Positions 36,095 through 45,186 of a stretch of DNA of 64,000 nt are shown here, one piece after another (positions within the stretch are counted from its first letter, which is position 1; each line of letters starts with the position of its first letter). The translations under genes and the position numbers were made by a program. The notes under the pieces are model-generated. The model did not search any database. It had not been told where the DNA came from and was given only the letters and a program-made list of their open reading frames with translations. This DNA is from Hyphomicrobium_A sp963722495 (GTDB lineage Bacteria; Pseudomonadota; Alphaproteobacteria; Rhizobiales; Hyphomicrobiaceae), in contig CAVRND010000005.1 in the NCBI GenBank assembly GCA_963722495.1, positions 62,001 through 126,000 of the forward strand. The letters run 5' to 3'.

Positions 36095-37100
36095 ATGATG
36101 GCGCGGCCATTTCTCAGGTTTCAGCTTCCTTCCCGGCCTCATCGCCGTGGCGCTCGTCGCCGCGGTGCCCGTCTTGGTGCCTGCCGCTCATGCGCAGGAC
36201 CCCGGCGCGCCGCAACTGCGTGGCGCCTTCCCGCCCGACACCGGGCGCGACGCACCGACCGCGATTCAACCCGGTCCGACGCTGCCCGCCAACACCACCG
36301 TGGTTCCGCGCGCCCCGAGCGCCGATGGCGCATCGGCCGGTTCGGGGCAGGTCAACCTCGTTGCGCTGCTCACGGTCGACGGACAGCGCATCGACAAAGG
36401 GCTTGTCTGGCGCGTCTTTGCGTCGACGCGCGATCCGCGCGCGCCGACCAAACTCGTGATGACCAAGCGCGACGCGAGCCCGACCGTCGATCTCCAGCCG
36501 GGCGACTACATCGTCAACGCCGCCTTCGGGCGCGCCGACATCACGCGCAAGATCACCGTCACGTCGGGCACCGCGACGAGCGAGAAGTTCGTTCTCAATG
36601 CCGGCGGCCTCAAGGTGAAGGCTCTGGTCGACGGCGTCGAGCCGCCACCCAACTCGGTTGCCTATGACATTCTCTCCAGCGAGCGCGATCAGCTCGACAA
36701 CCGCGTGCGCGTGCTCGGCGGCGCGAGGCCCAACGTCATCAACCGCCTCAACGCCGGCATTTATCGCATCGTGTCGCGCTACGGAGACGCCAACGCCAAG
36801 GTCGAGGCGGATGTCACCGTAGAAGCGGGCAAGCTCACCGAGGCGACGGTCTCACACTCGGCCGCGCGCGTGACCTTCAAACTCGTTAATCGCGTTGGGG
36901 GCGAGGCGCTGTCCGATACGCAGTGGACGGTACAGACGCCGGAAGGCCAGCTCGTGATGCAGAGCGTCGGCGCGCTGCCGACGCACATCCTAGCGCCGGG
37001 CAGCTATTCGGTAACCGCCAAATCGAGCACCGGCGCCTACAAGCGTGACTTTACGCTGGCCAACGGCGAAGTGGCTCAGGTCGAAGTCCTGATGCAGTGA
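36095..37100 (+). CDS. Exported protein with the same beta-sandwich repeats as its neighbour (frame broken near start)
   Basis: About 335 residues. The start ATG at 36095 (GAGGGG site) is in another frame from the signal-peptide core (GLIAVALVAAVPVLVPAAHA); a break lies near 36130. The mature part has VNLVALLTVDGQRIDKGLVW, VDLQPGDYIVNAAFGRADIT, INRLNAGIYRIVSRYGDANA and HILAPGSYSVTAKSSTGAYK, the GxYxV motif seen in the upstream vWA protein. No catalytic motif. Probably a two-gene operon with the vWA gene. Confidence 0.7.
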
Positions 37101-37115
37101 GCGCCGTTGCTGGCG

Positions 37116-37674
37116 CTAGAAATCGGTCAGCACCCAATCGGTCGGACAGCCGTTGCGCCGCATGCGCGCGTCGACAGCGTCGTGCTCTCGCTCCTGTTGC
37201 AGCTCGCGGAACAGCGAACGCGCGATCTGCCAGTGCTCGCAGGCGGTGACGGGATCGCCGTTGGTCTGCGCGAGATCCCCCAGCGCAACGCGTGCATTGG
37301 CATGCGTCTCCTGCTGGCCCGCTGTGGTGGCGCCGAGGATGCTCTTGCGCAGAAGCTCCGCCGCCGCCGACGCTCTCGCCGCTATCGAGTCGCCACCGCG
37401 CCAGGGAGAGATAGAGCCCAGGAAGACGCTTCGACTGCCCGTCGGCTTCCGCTTCCTTCACGGCCGCCATCAGCGCGGCGCCATCGAGCGCCGTGAGCTT
37501 CGGCGCCGCAACGGGCTCCGGCTCGCGCGGCAGCGAAGCGACGCCAAGCGGCTCGCGCCCTCGCCGCCGCCGGCTGCGCACACCAAGAGCGATCATCGTC
37601 AAGGCCAGTGCCGCCAGCACGACGCCGACGAGCAGCAGGCCGATGTCCATCGTTTGGGAGAATAGCGGCGTCAT
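37116..37674 (-). CDS. Membrane-anchored small TPR-like protein (frame broken)
   Basis: About 186 residues: N-terminal helix (IGLLLVGVVLAALALTMIAL), basic stretch, then helices ALMAAVKEAEADGQSKRLPG and, in another frame after about 37370, THANARVALGDLAQTNGDPV, TACEHWQIARSLFRELQQE, ending in WVLTDF. The second half resembles a degenerate tetratricopeptide repeat. Ten bases after the AapJ-like gene in transcription order, so co-transcribed. Function unknown. Confidence 0.55.
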
Positions 37675-37684
37675 CTGCGATGCC

Positions 37685-38728
37685 TCAGCGGAAGGGCATC
37701 GAATACATCAGCCCGCCCTTGGTCCACGAGTTGTTGATCCCGCGCGCAAGCTTCAGGTCCGACTTCATGCCGAGCGTGCGCTCGAAGATCTCGCCGTAGT
37801 TTCCGACGTTCTTGACCACCTGATATGCCCAGTCGCGCGGCAGCCCCAATGCCTGGCCGAGGTTCGCCTCGAGTCCCAGGAAGCGGCGGATGCCGGGCGA
37901 CGTCGCTGCGCGCTGCGCATCGACGTTGGCACTCGTGAGCCCCAGCTCCTCCGCCTCGATCAGTGCCATCAGCGTCCAACGCACGACCGCGAACCATTGG
38001 GCATCGTCCTGACGCACGGCGGGGCCGAGCGGTTCCTTGGTGATCAGCTCCGGCAAGATCATGTGCTCGGCCGGCACCTTCAGCTTGCTGCGCGTCTGCG
38101 CCAGCAGCGAAACATCGCCCGTCAGAACGGTGCAGCTGCCCGCCTCGTAGGCTTTGACGAGATCATCCCAGTTATCCTGCGTGATGACCTGATAACGCAT
38201 GCGCTGCGTGCCGAAGTATTCGGCCACGGCGTGCTCACCCATGGCGCCCGGCAGCGTGCAGATCGACGCCCCTGATAGCTCCAGGACGCTCGCCACCGCG
38301 TTGCCGCGGCGCGTGAGGAAGCCCTGGCCATCGTAGAACAGCACGCCGGCAAAACGCGCGCCGAGTTCGGTATCGCGGCTCAGAGTCCACGTCGCGCCCC
38401 GCGCCAGCACATCGACATCGCCCGCCTGCAGCGCCTTGAAGCGGTCATTGGCGCTCAACGGCCAGAACTTGACCGCATCCTTGCTGCCGAATATTGCCGC
38501 GGCCAAAGCCGTACAGAACTCGGTATCGAGGCCCGATCGTGCGCCGGCTGCATCGACGTGGGAGAATCCCGCCTGCGGCTCGCCGATGCCGCACAGCAAA
38601 TAGCCGCGGGCCCGGATGGCATCGAGGGTCGTTGTATCGGCGGCGCTCGCCGGAGCGGCCAGGGCGAGCAACACGCCCAGTCCATAAACCGCAGTCAACA
38701 GGCAGCGGAGATGCTTGAGCATTTTCAT
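37685..38728 (-). CDS. Amino-acid ABC transporter substrate-binding protein, AapJ-like
   Basis: Periplasmic binding protein (family 3), 347 residues. Signal peptide (LLTAVYGLGVLLALAAPASA), then LDAIRARGYLLCGIGEPQAG, LDTEFCTALAAAIFG, VKFWPLSANDRFKALQAGDV, DVLARGATWTLSRDTELG, and the C-terminal YQVVKNVGNYGEIFERTLGM. AapJ (general L-amino acid) is normally followed by aapQMP; here only a small membrane protein follows, so it is an orphan binding protein. Divergent from metC. Confidence 0.88.
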   Translation of the reverse strand: MKMLKHLRCLLTAVYGLGVLLALAAPASAADTTTLDAIRARGYLLCGIGEPQAGFSHVDAAGARSGLDTEFCTALAAAIFGSKDAVKFWPLSANDRFKALQAGDVDVLARGATWTLSRDTELGARFAGVLFYDGQGFLTRRGNAVASVLELSGASICTLPGAMGEHAVAEYFGTQRMRYQVITQDNWDDLVKAYEAGSCTVLTGDVSLLAQTRSKLKVPAEHMILPELITKEPLGPAVRQDDAQWFAVVRWTLMALIEAEELGLTSANVDAQRAATSPGIRRFLGLEANLGQALGLPRDWAYQVVKNVGNYGEIFERTLGMKSDLKLARGINNSWTKGGLMYSMPFR

Positions 38729-38921
38729 GACGTGCCGTCACTGTGGGGCGATAGCTGCGGGCGCGCAAGAGACACGATGCTGCGGGCGTCCTACAGCGTA
38801 AACGATGCCCGTCAGATGCGCCGCTCGCTCATCTCCCGGAACTCGGATGCGGTCAAGACCTTGACCCAGACCGAAACTTGCGTCACACGGGCCGCCAACC
38901 GCGGCGACCAGGATCCGCCCG

Positions 38922-40109
38922 ATGTCCTCCTCCGGCAAAAAGCCACCGCGTCCGCATGCTCCGGCGACGAAAGTCGTCCATTCGGGGCGCGCGCCGCATG
39001 ACAACTATGGCTTCGTGAACCCGCCCATCTACCGCGGCTCGACCGTCCTCTTCCCGACCGTCGAGAAGTTGTGGAACCGCGACCAGGAATACACCTACGG
39101 ACGCTCGAGCACGCCGACGGTCAAGGCTATGGAGCAGGCCATTGCCGAGGTCGAGGGCGGCGCCGCGACAGCGCTGACCGCGTCCGGCTATCAGGCGGTC
39201 AGCACCGCCATCCTCGCCTTCGTCAAATCCGGCGACCACATTCTCATGGTCGATAGCGTCTATCAGCCGACGCGCAAGTTCTGCGACTTCATGCTGTCCA
39301 AGCTTGGCGTCGAGACGACCTACTACGATCCGCTCATCGGTGCCGGAATCGCCGAGCTGGTGCGCCCCAATACGCGCCTCATCTTCACCGAGAGTCCGGG
39401 CTCGCAGACCTTCGAAGTCCAGGACATCCCCGCCATCGCGCGCGTCGCGGCCGAGCGCGACTTGTGGCTGCTGATGGACAACACGTGGGCGACGCCGCTC
39501 TACTTCCGGCCGTTCGAGCACGGGGTCGACGTATCGATCCAGGCAGCGACCAAATACATCGTCGGCCATGCCGATGCGATGCTCGGCGCCATCACGTCGA
39601 ACGCGCGCGCGGCCAAGCTGGTGGCGGCGGCCAAGGAGCTGCTCGGCGTCTGCCCCGGCTCGGAAGAAACCTATCTGGGCATGCGGGGCTTGCGCACGTT
39701 ATCGACGCGTCTCGCCCAGCATCAGCGCGCGGGGCTGGAAATCGCTCGCTGGCTGGAAGGGCGCCCGGAGGTCTCGCGCGTGCTGCATCCCGGCCTGCCG
39801 AGCCACCCGCAACACGCTCTGTGGAAGCGCGACTTCCTCGGCGCCAGCGGGCTGTTCTCGGTCGTGCTGAAGCCGGTGAGCAAGGACGCGGTCGCCGCCA
39901 TGCTCGATGGCCTGAAGCTGTTCGGCATGGGCTTTTCGTGGGGCGGATACGAAAGCCTCGTCATCCCGTTCGATGCGAAGGCCTATCGCACCGCCACCAA
40001 ATGGGATGCCGAGGGACCGGGGCTGCGCTTCCATATCGGGCTCGAGGACGTCGACGATCTGCGCGCCGACCTCGAAGCCGGTTTCCAGCGCCTCAACGCC
40101 GCCAGCTAA
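38922..40109 (+). CDS. metC: Cystathionine beta-lyase
   Basis: PLP enzyme splitting cystathionine to homocysteine in methionine synthesis. 395 residues, intact: NPPIYRGSTVLFPTVEKLWN, TYGRSSTPTVKAMEQAIAEV, PLP-phosphate region LTASGYQAVSTAILAF, LLMDNTWATPLYFRPFEHGV, and Schiff-base Lys211 in QAATKYIVGHADAM. The C-terminal LFGMGFSWGGYESLVIP is typical of MetC rather than MetB. The divergent AapJ-type neighbour is a common alphaproteobacterial arrangement. Confidence 0.94.
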   Translation: MSSSGKKPPRPHAPATKVVHSGRAPHDNYGFVNPPIYRGSTVLFPTVEKLWNRDQEYTYGRSSTPTVKAMEQAIAEVEGGAATALTASGYQAVSTAILAFVKSGDHILMVDSVYQPTRKFCDFMLSKLGVETTYYDPLIGAGIAELVRPNTRLIFTESPGSQTFEVQDIPAIARVAAERDLWLLMDNTWATPLYFRPFEHGVDVSIQAATKYIVGHADAMLGAITSNARAAKLVAAAKELLGVCPGSEETYLGMRGLRTLSTRLAQHQRAGLEIARWLEGRPEVSRVLHPGLPSHPQHALWKRDFLGASGLFSVVLKPVSKDAVAAMLDGLKLFGMGFSWGGYESLVIPFDAKAYRTATKWDAEGPGLRFHIGLEDVDDLRADLEAGFQRLNAAS

Positions 40110-40110
40110 T

Positions 40111-40722
40111 TCAACTGCCCGCGAGCTTGCGCGCGGCTTCCAACTCGGCTTCGGTGTCGACGTCGCTGAGCGCCGCCTCGTCTGCGGGTACCGCCACGCA
40201 CTCCGTGGCGACAAGCTGCAGCAGCGCTTTGGCACCAGCGGCCGGCGGCAGCGCCAGCAGCGCGCCGAAATGCCGGCGCGGCCACAGCACCGGATTGCGC
40301 TGCTCCCCGGATGGGGTCGTCGGATAAATGATACGGTCGCGCTTGCTCGCTTCGAACGCGGCGATCAGTGCCGCAACGAGCTGCGGCGACAGCAGCGGCA
40401 CATCGCCCGGCACGATGAACGCGCCCGCTGCGTTCTCATCGAGCGCTGCGACACCGGCGGCGATCGACGATCCCATGCCTGTCTCCCAGCTCCCATTGTG
40501 CACGAAGCTGACGGGACGGCCGCGCAGCGCGGCCTCGAGTGCGCCCCGGTCGTGCCCCGTCACGACGACGATGCCAGTGACACCGCCGGTGGCGAGCGAC
40601 GTCACCACGCGGTCGACCAGGGGGCGCCCGTCGATGCGCGCAAGCAGCTTGTTTTCCTCGCCGAAGCGGCGCGAGGCGCCGGCGGCGAGCACGACGGCGG
40701 CGATGCTGCCCTCAGCCGGCAC
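40111..40722 (-). CDS. mocA: Molybdenum cofactor cytidylyltransferase-like protein (MocA family)
   Basis: NTP-transferase that would convert Mo-molybdopterin to the CMP form used by xanthine-oxidase-type enzymes. N-terminal nucleotide loop IAAVVLAAGASRRFGEENKL, GRPLVDRVVTSLATGG, VPGDVPLLSP and YPTTPSGEQRNPVLWPRRHF. About 203 residues from GTG at 40722, overlapping the xdhC end by 11 bases. Last gene of the ior operon, which encodes the enzyme needing this cofactor. Confidence 0.85.
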   Translation of the reverse strand: MPAEGSIAAVVLAAGASRRFGEENKLLARIDGRPLVDRVVTSLATGGVTGIVVVTGHDRGALEAALRGRPVSFVHNGSWETGMGSSIAAGVAALDENAAGAFIVPGDVPLLSPQLVAALIAAFEASKRDRIIYPTTPSGEQRNPVLWPRRHFGALLALPPAAGAKALLQLVATECVAVPADEAALSDVDTEAELEAARKLAGS

Positions 40723-41731
40723 CGCGCGCCACTTTGATGATCTCGGCGAGGATCGACACGGCGATCTCCGCCGGACCCTTGGCGCCGATGGCAAGCCCGA
40801 TGGGCGCATGGATGCGCTGCAGCTCGTCGGGCGCAAAGCCGGCGGCCGCCAGCCGCTCCAGCCGCTTGGCGTGCGTGCCGCGCGAGCCCAGCGCGCCGAT
40901 GTAAAGGCACGGCGAGCGCAGCGCCGCCGTCAGCGCCTCGTCGTCGATGTGGGAAGCGTGCGTCAGAGCGACGACAGCCGTGCGCGCATCGAGGCCGAGC
41001 TTGTCGAACGAAGCCTCCGGCCACTCGGCCATGGCCGCGGCGGCGCCGAAGCGCTCCTTGGTGGCGAACGCAGAGCGCGGGTCAACGACGGTGACGGAAT
41101 AGCCGACCTGCCGCGCCAGCTCGGCAAACACCTGACCGATGTGCGTCGCCCCGGCGACGATAATGCGCAGCGGGCGGCACCAGCGGCTGCACGAAGACTT
41201 CACCGTCCGGCGTCTCGATCAACCCGATCAGACCGGAAGCCAGATGGCCAGCCACCTCCGGCGGCACCTCGTCGTCCGACTTGTAGAGCTGGCGTTTGCC
41301 GTCGGCGATGCGCGTCGTGACGACGACCGTTTCGCGCGCCCGCCGCGCCTCGATGATCGCATCGATCATGGCGATATCGGCGCGCGTCAGCGGCTCGACC
41401 AGTACCTTGATCTTGCCGCCGCACGGCAAACCGGCGCGCCACGCCGTCTCTTCGCTGACGCCAAACTCGAGCAGCTTGGGCTGGCCGCTGGCCATCACGT
41501 CGGCCGCCTCGACGAGGACGTCGACCTCGACGCAGCCACCCGACACCGAGCCCTCGAAGCGATCGTCGACCGTCACGACAAGCTGTCCGCCCACCGGCAC
41601 GGGCGCCGAGCCCCAGGTCGAAACGACGGTCGCGATGGCCGCCTCGCCCGTGCTCATCGAGCCAGGCGCGCGCGACCTCCCAAGCGTCGCGTAGTCTCGC
41701 GCGAGCGCCGTTCGGGTGCCATGACGTTCAT
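40712..41731 (-). CDS. xdhC: XdhC-family molybdenum hydroxylase maturation factor (frame broken)
   Basis: Chaperone that binds and inserts sulfurated molybdenum cofactor. N-terminal XdhC/CoxI domain: AAIATVVSTWGSAPVPVGGQ, GSVSGGCVEVDVLVEA, RAGLPCGGKIKVLVEPL; C-terminal Rossmann domain: LRIIVAGATHIGQVFAELAR, VVDPRSAFATKERFG, YIGALGSRGTHAKRLERLAA. Breaks near 41680, 41640 and 41175; rejoined about 340 residues, the usual size. Downstream of the enzyme and cytochrome genes. Confidence 0.9.
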
Positions 41732-41760
41732 GCGCAAACCTCGCTAAGCAACGCCGTGCA

Positions 41761-42373
41761 TCAGGTGGCGGGGCAAGCGGCTCCCGTGTCCACCCACGCC
41801 TTGATCAGGGCGCCGAATTCCTTCTGCGTGCCGGGCGCCGGCTCGCGGCCCACGCCGGGGTGCCATCCCCAGCCGACCAGCGAATCCTCGGCCATGTGAT
41901 GGATCAGCTCCTCCATCGACTTGCCGCCGTTGCGCGCCGGATCCTTGATCTGCTGGCAGATCTCGCCGAGCGACTTGCCGACCCACGCCATCTCGATCGG
42001 CGCCACGATGCCACTCGGGATGGCCCGGGATGCCGGCGGCATCGAAGTTCGCCGGGCCGTGGCAGGTCGTGCAGCGCATGCCGACGGCGCCGAAGTTGTC
42101 GACGCCGCGCACGACGAGCGGCATGTGCGGGTGCCGGTCGTCGCCTTGCGCCGGGCGATCGCCGGCCGGATGGCAATTCACGCAGCGGGCGTGCGTGATG
42201 ACCTTGCCCGCCTCCTGGAACAGCGCCAGCGAGCGCTGCCTTGTCGTCGGAGATGGAAGCGAATGCCTGCACCGATCTTAGGGTCTGGGCGGGATCGGGC
42301 TGCGCGGCGGAGACGGCCATGCCGACGGCGACGATCGTCACCGCACCGACGAGAAGTATAGCGAGGGACGCAT
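41761..42373 (-). CDS. Dihaem c-type cytochrome of the isoquinoline oxidoreductase operon (frame broken)
   Basis: About 200 residues, exported. The ATG at 42373 has a near-perfect AGGAGG site; the signal (VGAVTIVAVGMAVSAA) is in a second frame. Two CXXCH haem sites are visible, VNCH with its preceding Cys (about 42190) and CTTCHGPANFDAAG, then IEMAWVGKSLGEICQQIKDP, EELIHHMAEDSLVGWGWHPG. Breaks near 42360, 42220 and 42030. Located between iorB and xdhC; probably takes electrons from the periplasmic hydroxylase. Needs the ccm system encoded at 2-6 kb. Confidence 0.8.
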
Positions 42374-42382
42374 GTTACCTCC

Positions 42383-44561
42383 TTATGCCTTGGCGGCTGC
42401 GTGAGTGAACGGCAGCGTGAACACGCGCTGCCCGGTCAGCTTCGACCACGCGTTGGCGATCGCCGGAGCGATGGGCGGCGTGCCGGGCTCGCCGATGCCC
42501 GTCGGCTTCTCCTTCGAGGGGATTATGTGTACCTCGACATCTGGCATTTCGTTAATGCGCAGCACCCGATAGTCGTGGAAGTTCGACTGCACGACGCGGC
42601 CGTCGGCGAGATCCACCGAGGCGAACAGCGCCGCCGAGAGGCCGAAGCCCATGCCGCCCTCGAGCTGCGCGCGGATGACGTCCGGGTTGATGGCGATGCC
42701 GCAGTCGGCGGCGACGACGACCTTCTCGACCTTTGGCAGGCCGTCCTCGCCCATCGACACCTCGACGACGTGGGCGACGAACGAGCTTGAACGAACTCAT
42801 GCACGGCAAGGCCGCGCGGCGCGGCCTTTCGCGAGCGGCTTCTCCCAGCCCGCTTTCTCGGCCGCCAGCTCCAGCACCGCCAGATGGCGCGGATGCTTGG
42901 CCAGCAGCTTGCGCCGGATGACCAGCGGATCGATGCCGGCGGCTTCGGCGAGCTGATCGAGGAAGGTCTCGGTCGAGAATGCCGTATGCGTCGAGCCGAC
43001 CGAGCGCCACCATAGCGTCGGCACGCCGACGTCGGTCATGTGCGCCGACACTCGCAGGTTGGGGATCTGATAGGGCAGCGTGCTGGCGCCCTCGACCATC
43101 GTCTGGTCGACGCCGTTCTTCACCATGCCCGCTTCGAACGGCGAGCCCTTCATGAACGACTGGCCGACGATCACCTGGTCCCAGCCGACGATATTGCCTT
43201 CGGCATCGACGCCGCCGCGCAGCTTGTGCACGAAGATCGGGCGGTAGCGGCCGCCCTTGATGTCGTCCTCGCGCGTCCACAGCACCTTGATCGGACCCTT
43301 GTGCTGCGCGCCCTTGAGCACCTCGGCCGCTTCTGCCGCCATGTCGCCGGCCGGCGTCGCGCGGCGGCCGAAGCTGCCGCCGGCGAGCAGCGTATTGATC
43401 TTCACCTGCTCGGGTTTGAGGCCGAGCACATGCCGCCGCGACGCCCTGGTCGATGGTCTGGATCTGCGAGCCGAAGTTCATCTCCACGCCGCCGTCGTCG
43501 GTGCGGTGGATGACGCAGTTGTTCGGCTCCATCGGCGCGTGCGCCAGATACGGGAACACGTACGTCGCCTCGATCACCTTGGCGGCGCCGGACAGCGCCG
43601 CGTCGGTATCGCCGTCGTTGCGTGCGATGGCTGCCCTGCTTGCCCGCAAGCTCGACGTACTCCTTGACGATCTGGTCGCTGCTGCGCGCTTCGGTGCCGG
43701 CTCTCGTCCCACGTGACCTTGAGCGCGTCGCGGCCCTTCTTCGCCGCCCAGAAGCCGTCGGCGAGCACGGCGACGCCCTGCGAGACGGCGAACACCTCCT
43801 TGACACCCGGGACGGCCAGCGCCGGCGCCGCATCGAACGATGCCACCTTGGCGTGGAAGCGCGACGGACGCGCCACGAGGCAGGTCAGCATGTTCGGCAT
43901 CTTGACGTCGATGGTGTAGATCGCCGTGCCGTTGGTCTTCGGCAGCGTGTCGACCTTCGGCAGCTTGTTGAGCGCCGATCAGCTTCCAGGCGCTCGGCTC
44001 CTTCGGCTTGAACGGTCCCGGCAGCTCGATCTGCTGCGCGAGGCCGGCAAGTTCGCCGAACGTTGCGGTCTGGCCGGACGGCCCTTTGACGATGCCCTTC
44101 TCGATGGTGAGGAAGCCCGCATCGACGCCCCACTGCTTTGCCGCCGCCGCTGATGAGGCGCGCGCGGGCCTCGGCGCCGGCTGCGCGCAGCTGGTCCCAC
44201 GAATTGGCCATGGCGGTCGAGCCGCCGGTGCCCTGCACGGGACCGAAGGCGAAGTTGTTGTACTTGCTGGCGTCGGCCGGCGCCGATTCGGCGCGCATCT
44301 GCGCCCAGTCGGCGTCGAGCTCGTCGGCGAGGATGGTGGCGATGCCGGTGTACGGCCCCTGCCCGAACTCGATGTGCTTGCGAGATCACCGTGACGGTGT
44401 TGTCGGGCGCAATGCGGATGAAGGCGTTGGGCACGAACTCGGCCGCCGAGCTCGGCGCCAGCGCGCGCTTCGCGAGAGGAATGTGGAAGCCGACGATGAG
44501 GCCCACGCGCCGCCGAGCCCTGGAGGAACTGCCGGCGGTTGGCGGAGACGGGGATGTTCAT
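42383..44561 (-). CDS. iorB: Isoquinoline 1-oxidoreductase-type molybdopterin subunit IorB (frame broken)
   Basis: Large Mo-pterin subunit of a periplasmic xanthine-oxidase-family hydroxylase, about 726 residues. The twin-Arg signal NRRQFLQGS indicates Tat export. Recognisable blocks: FVPNAFIRIAPDNTVTVIS, GPYTGIATILADELDADWAQ, GTGGSTAMANSWDQLRAAGA, HAPMEPNNC, LAGGSFGRRATPAGDMAAE, LWWRSVGSTHTAFSTE and C-terminal VVVAADCGIAINPDVIRAQL with GIGEPGTPPIAPAIANAW. About seven frame changes between 42800 and 44510 break it. Substrate unknown; the family oxidises N-heterocycles and aldehydes. Confidence 0.9.
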
Positions 44562-44563
44562 GC

Positions 44564-45022
44564 TCAGCCCTCCATCCGTCCGGCCGCATCGTGGATGGCG
44601 GCTCTGATGCGATGGTAGGTGCAGCAGCGGCAGACGTTGCCGGTCATGGCGAGGTCGATGTCGTTGTCGCTCGGCTTGGGGATCATGCTGAGCAGCCCGA
44701 CCGCCGACATGATCTGCCCCGACTGGCAATAGCCGCACTGCGGCACGTCGTGCGCCACCCAGGCGGCGCGAATGGCCTCGACCTCCTTGCCCGTCGCGCC
44801 TTCGATGGTCGTGACGTCGGCACCTTCCAGCGTGCCGATGGGGGCGACGCACGAGCGGCGCGGCTCGCCGTTGACGTGCACGGTGCAGGCACCGCACTGG
44901 GCGATGCCGCAGCCGAACTTGGTGCCGGTCAGGCCCTGAACGTCGCGCAGGAACCATAGGAGCGGCATGGACGGATCGCCGTCGTACTCAACTTTCGCTC
45001 CGTTCACGGTCAACTTGGTCAT
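44564..45022 (-). CDS. iorA: [2Fe-2S] subunit of isoquinoline 1-oxidoreductase, IorA
   Basis: Electron-transfer subunit, 152 residues from the ATG at 45022. Plant-ferredoxin-type cluster cysteines 38, 43, 46 and 58 (KFGCGIAQCGACTVHVNGEP) and the helical-domain cluster 96, 99, 131 and 133 (PQCGYCQSGQIMSAVGLL, NVCRCCTYHRIR). The pattern has Cys where Gly is usual after the CRC triplet. It stops four bases before iorB. First gene of the operon; 45023-45186 should hold its promoter. Confidence 0.95.
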   Translation of the reverse strand: MTKLTVNGAKVEYDGDPSMPLLWFLRDVQGLTGTKFGCGIAQCGACTVHVNGEPRRSCVAPIGTLEGADVTTIEGATGKEVEAIRAAWVAHDVPQCGYCQSGQIMSAVGLLSMIPKPSDNDIDLAMTGNVCRCCTYHRIRAAIHDAAGRMEG

Positions 45023-45186
45023 CTGGCGCCTCGCTATAGTGAGTTGGCTGGGTGCAGAGAAAACGATCTGGATGCAGAAACGCTCAGGCGCGCAGCGGCT
45101 CCCGCGCGCCGATGAAATCATGCTCCTTTTCGACCCGCCTCTACTGCAAACCTGAACGGGCCATGTGGCGCTTCATAACGCTGCGC

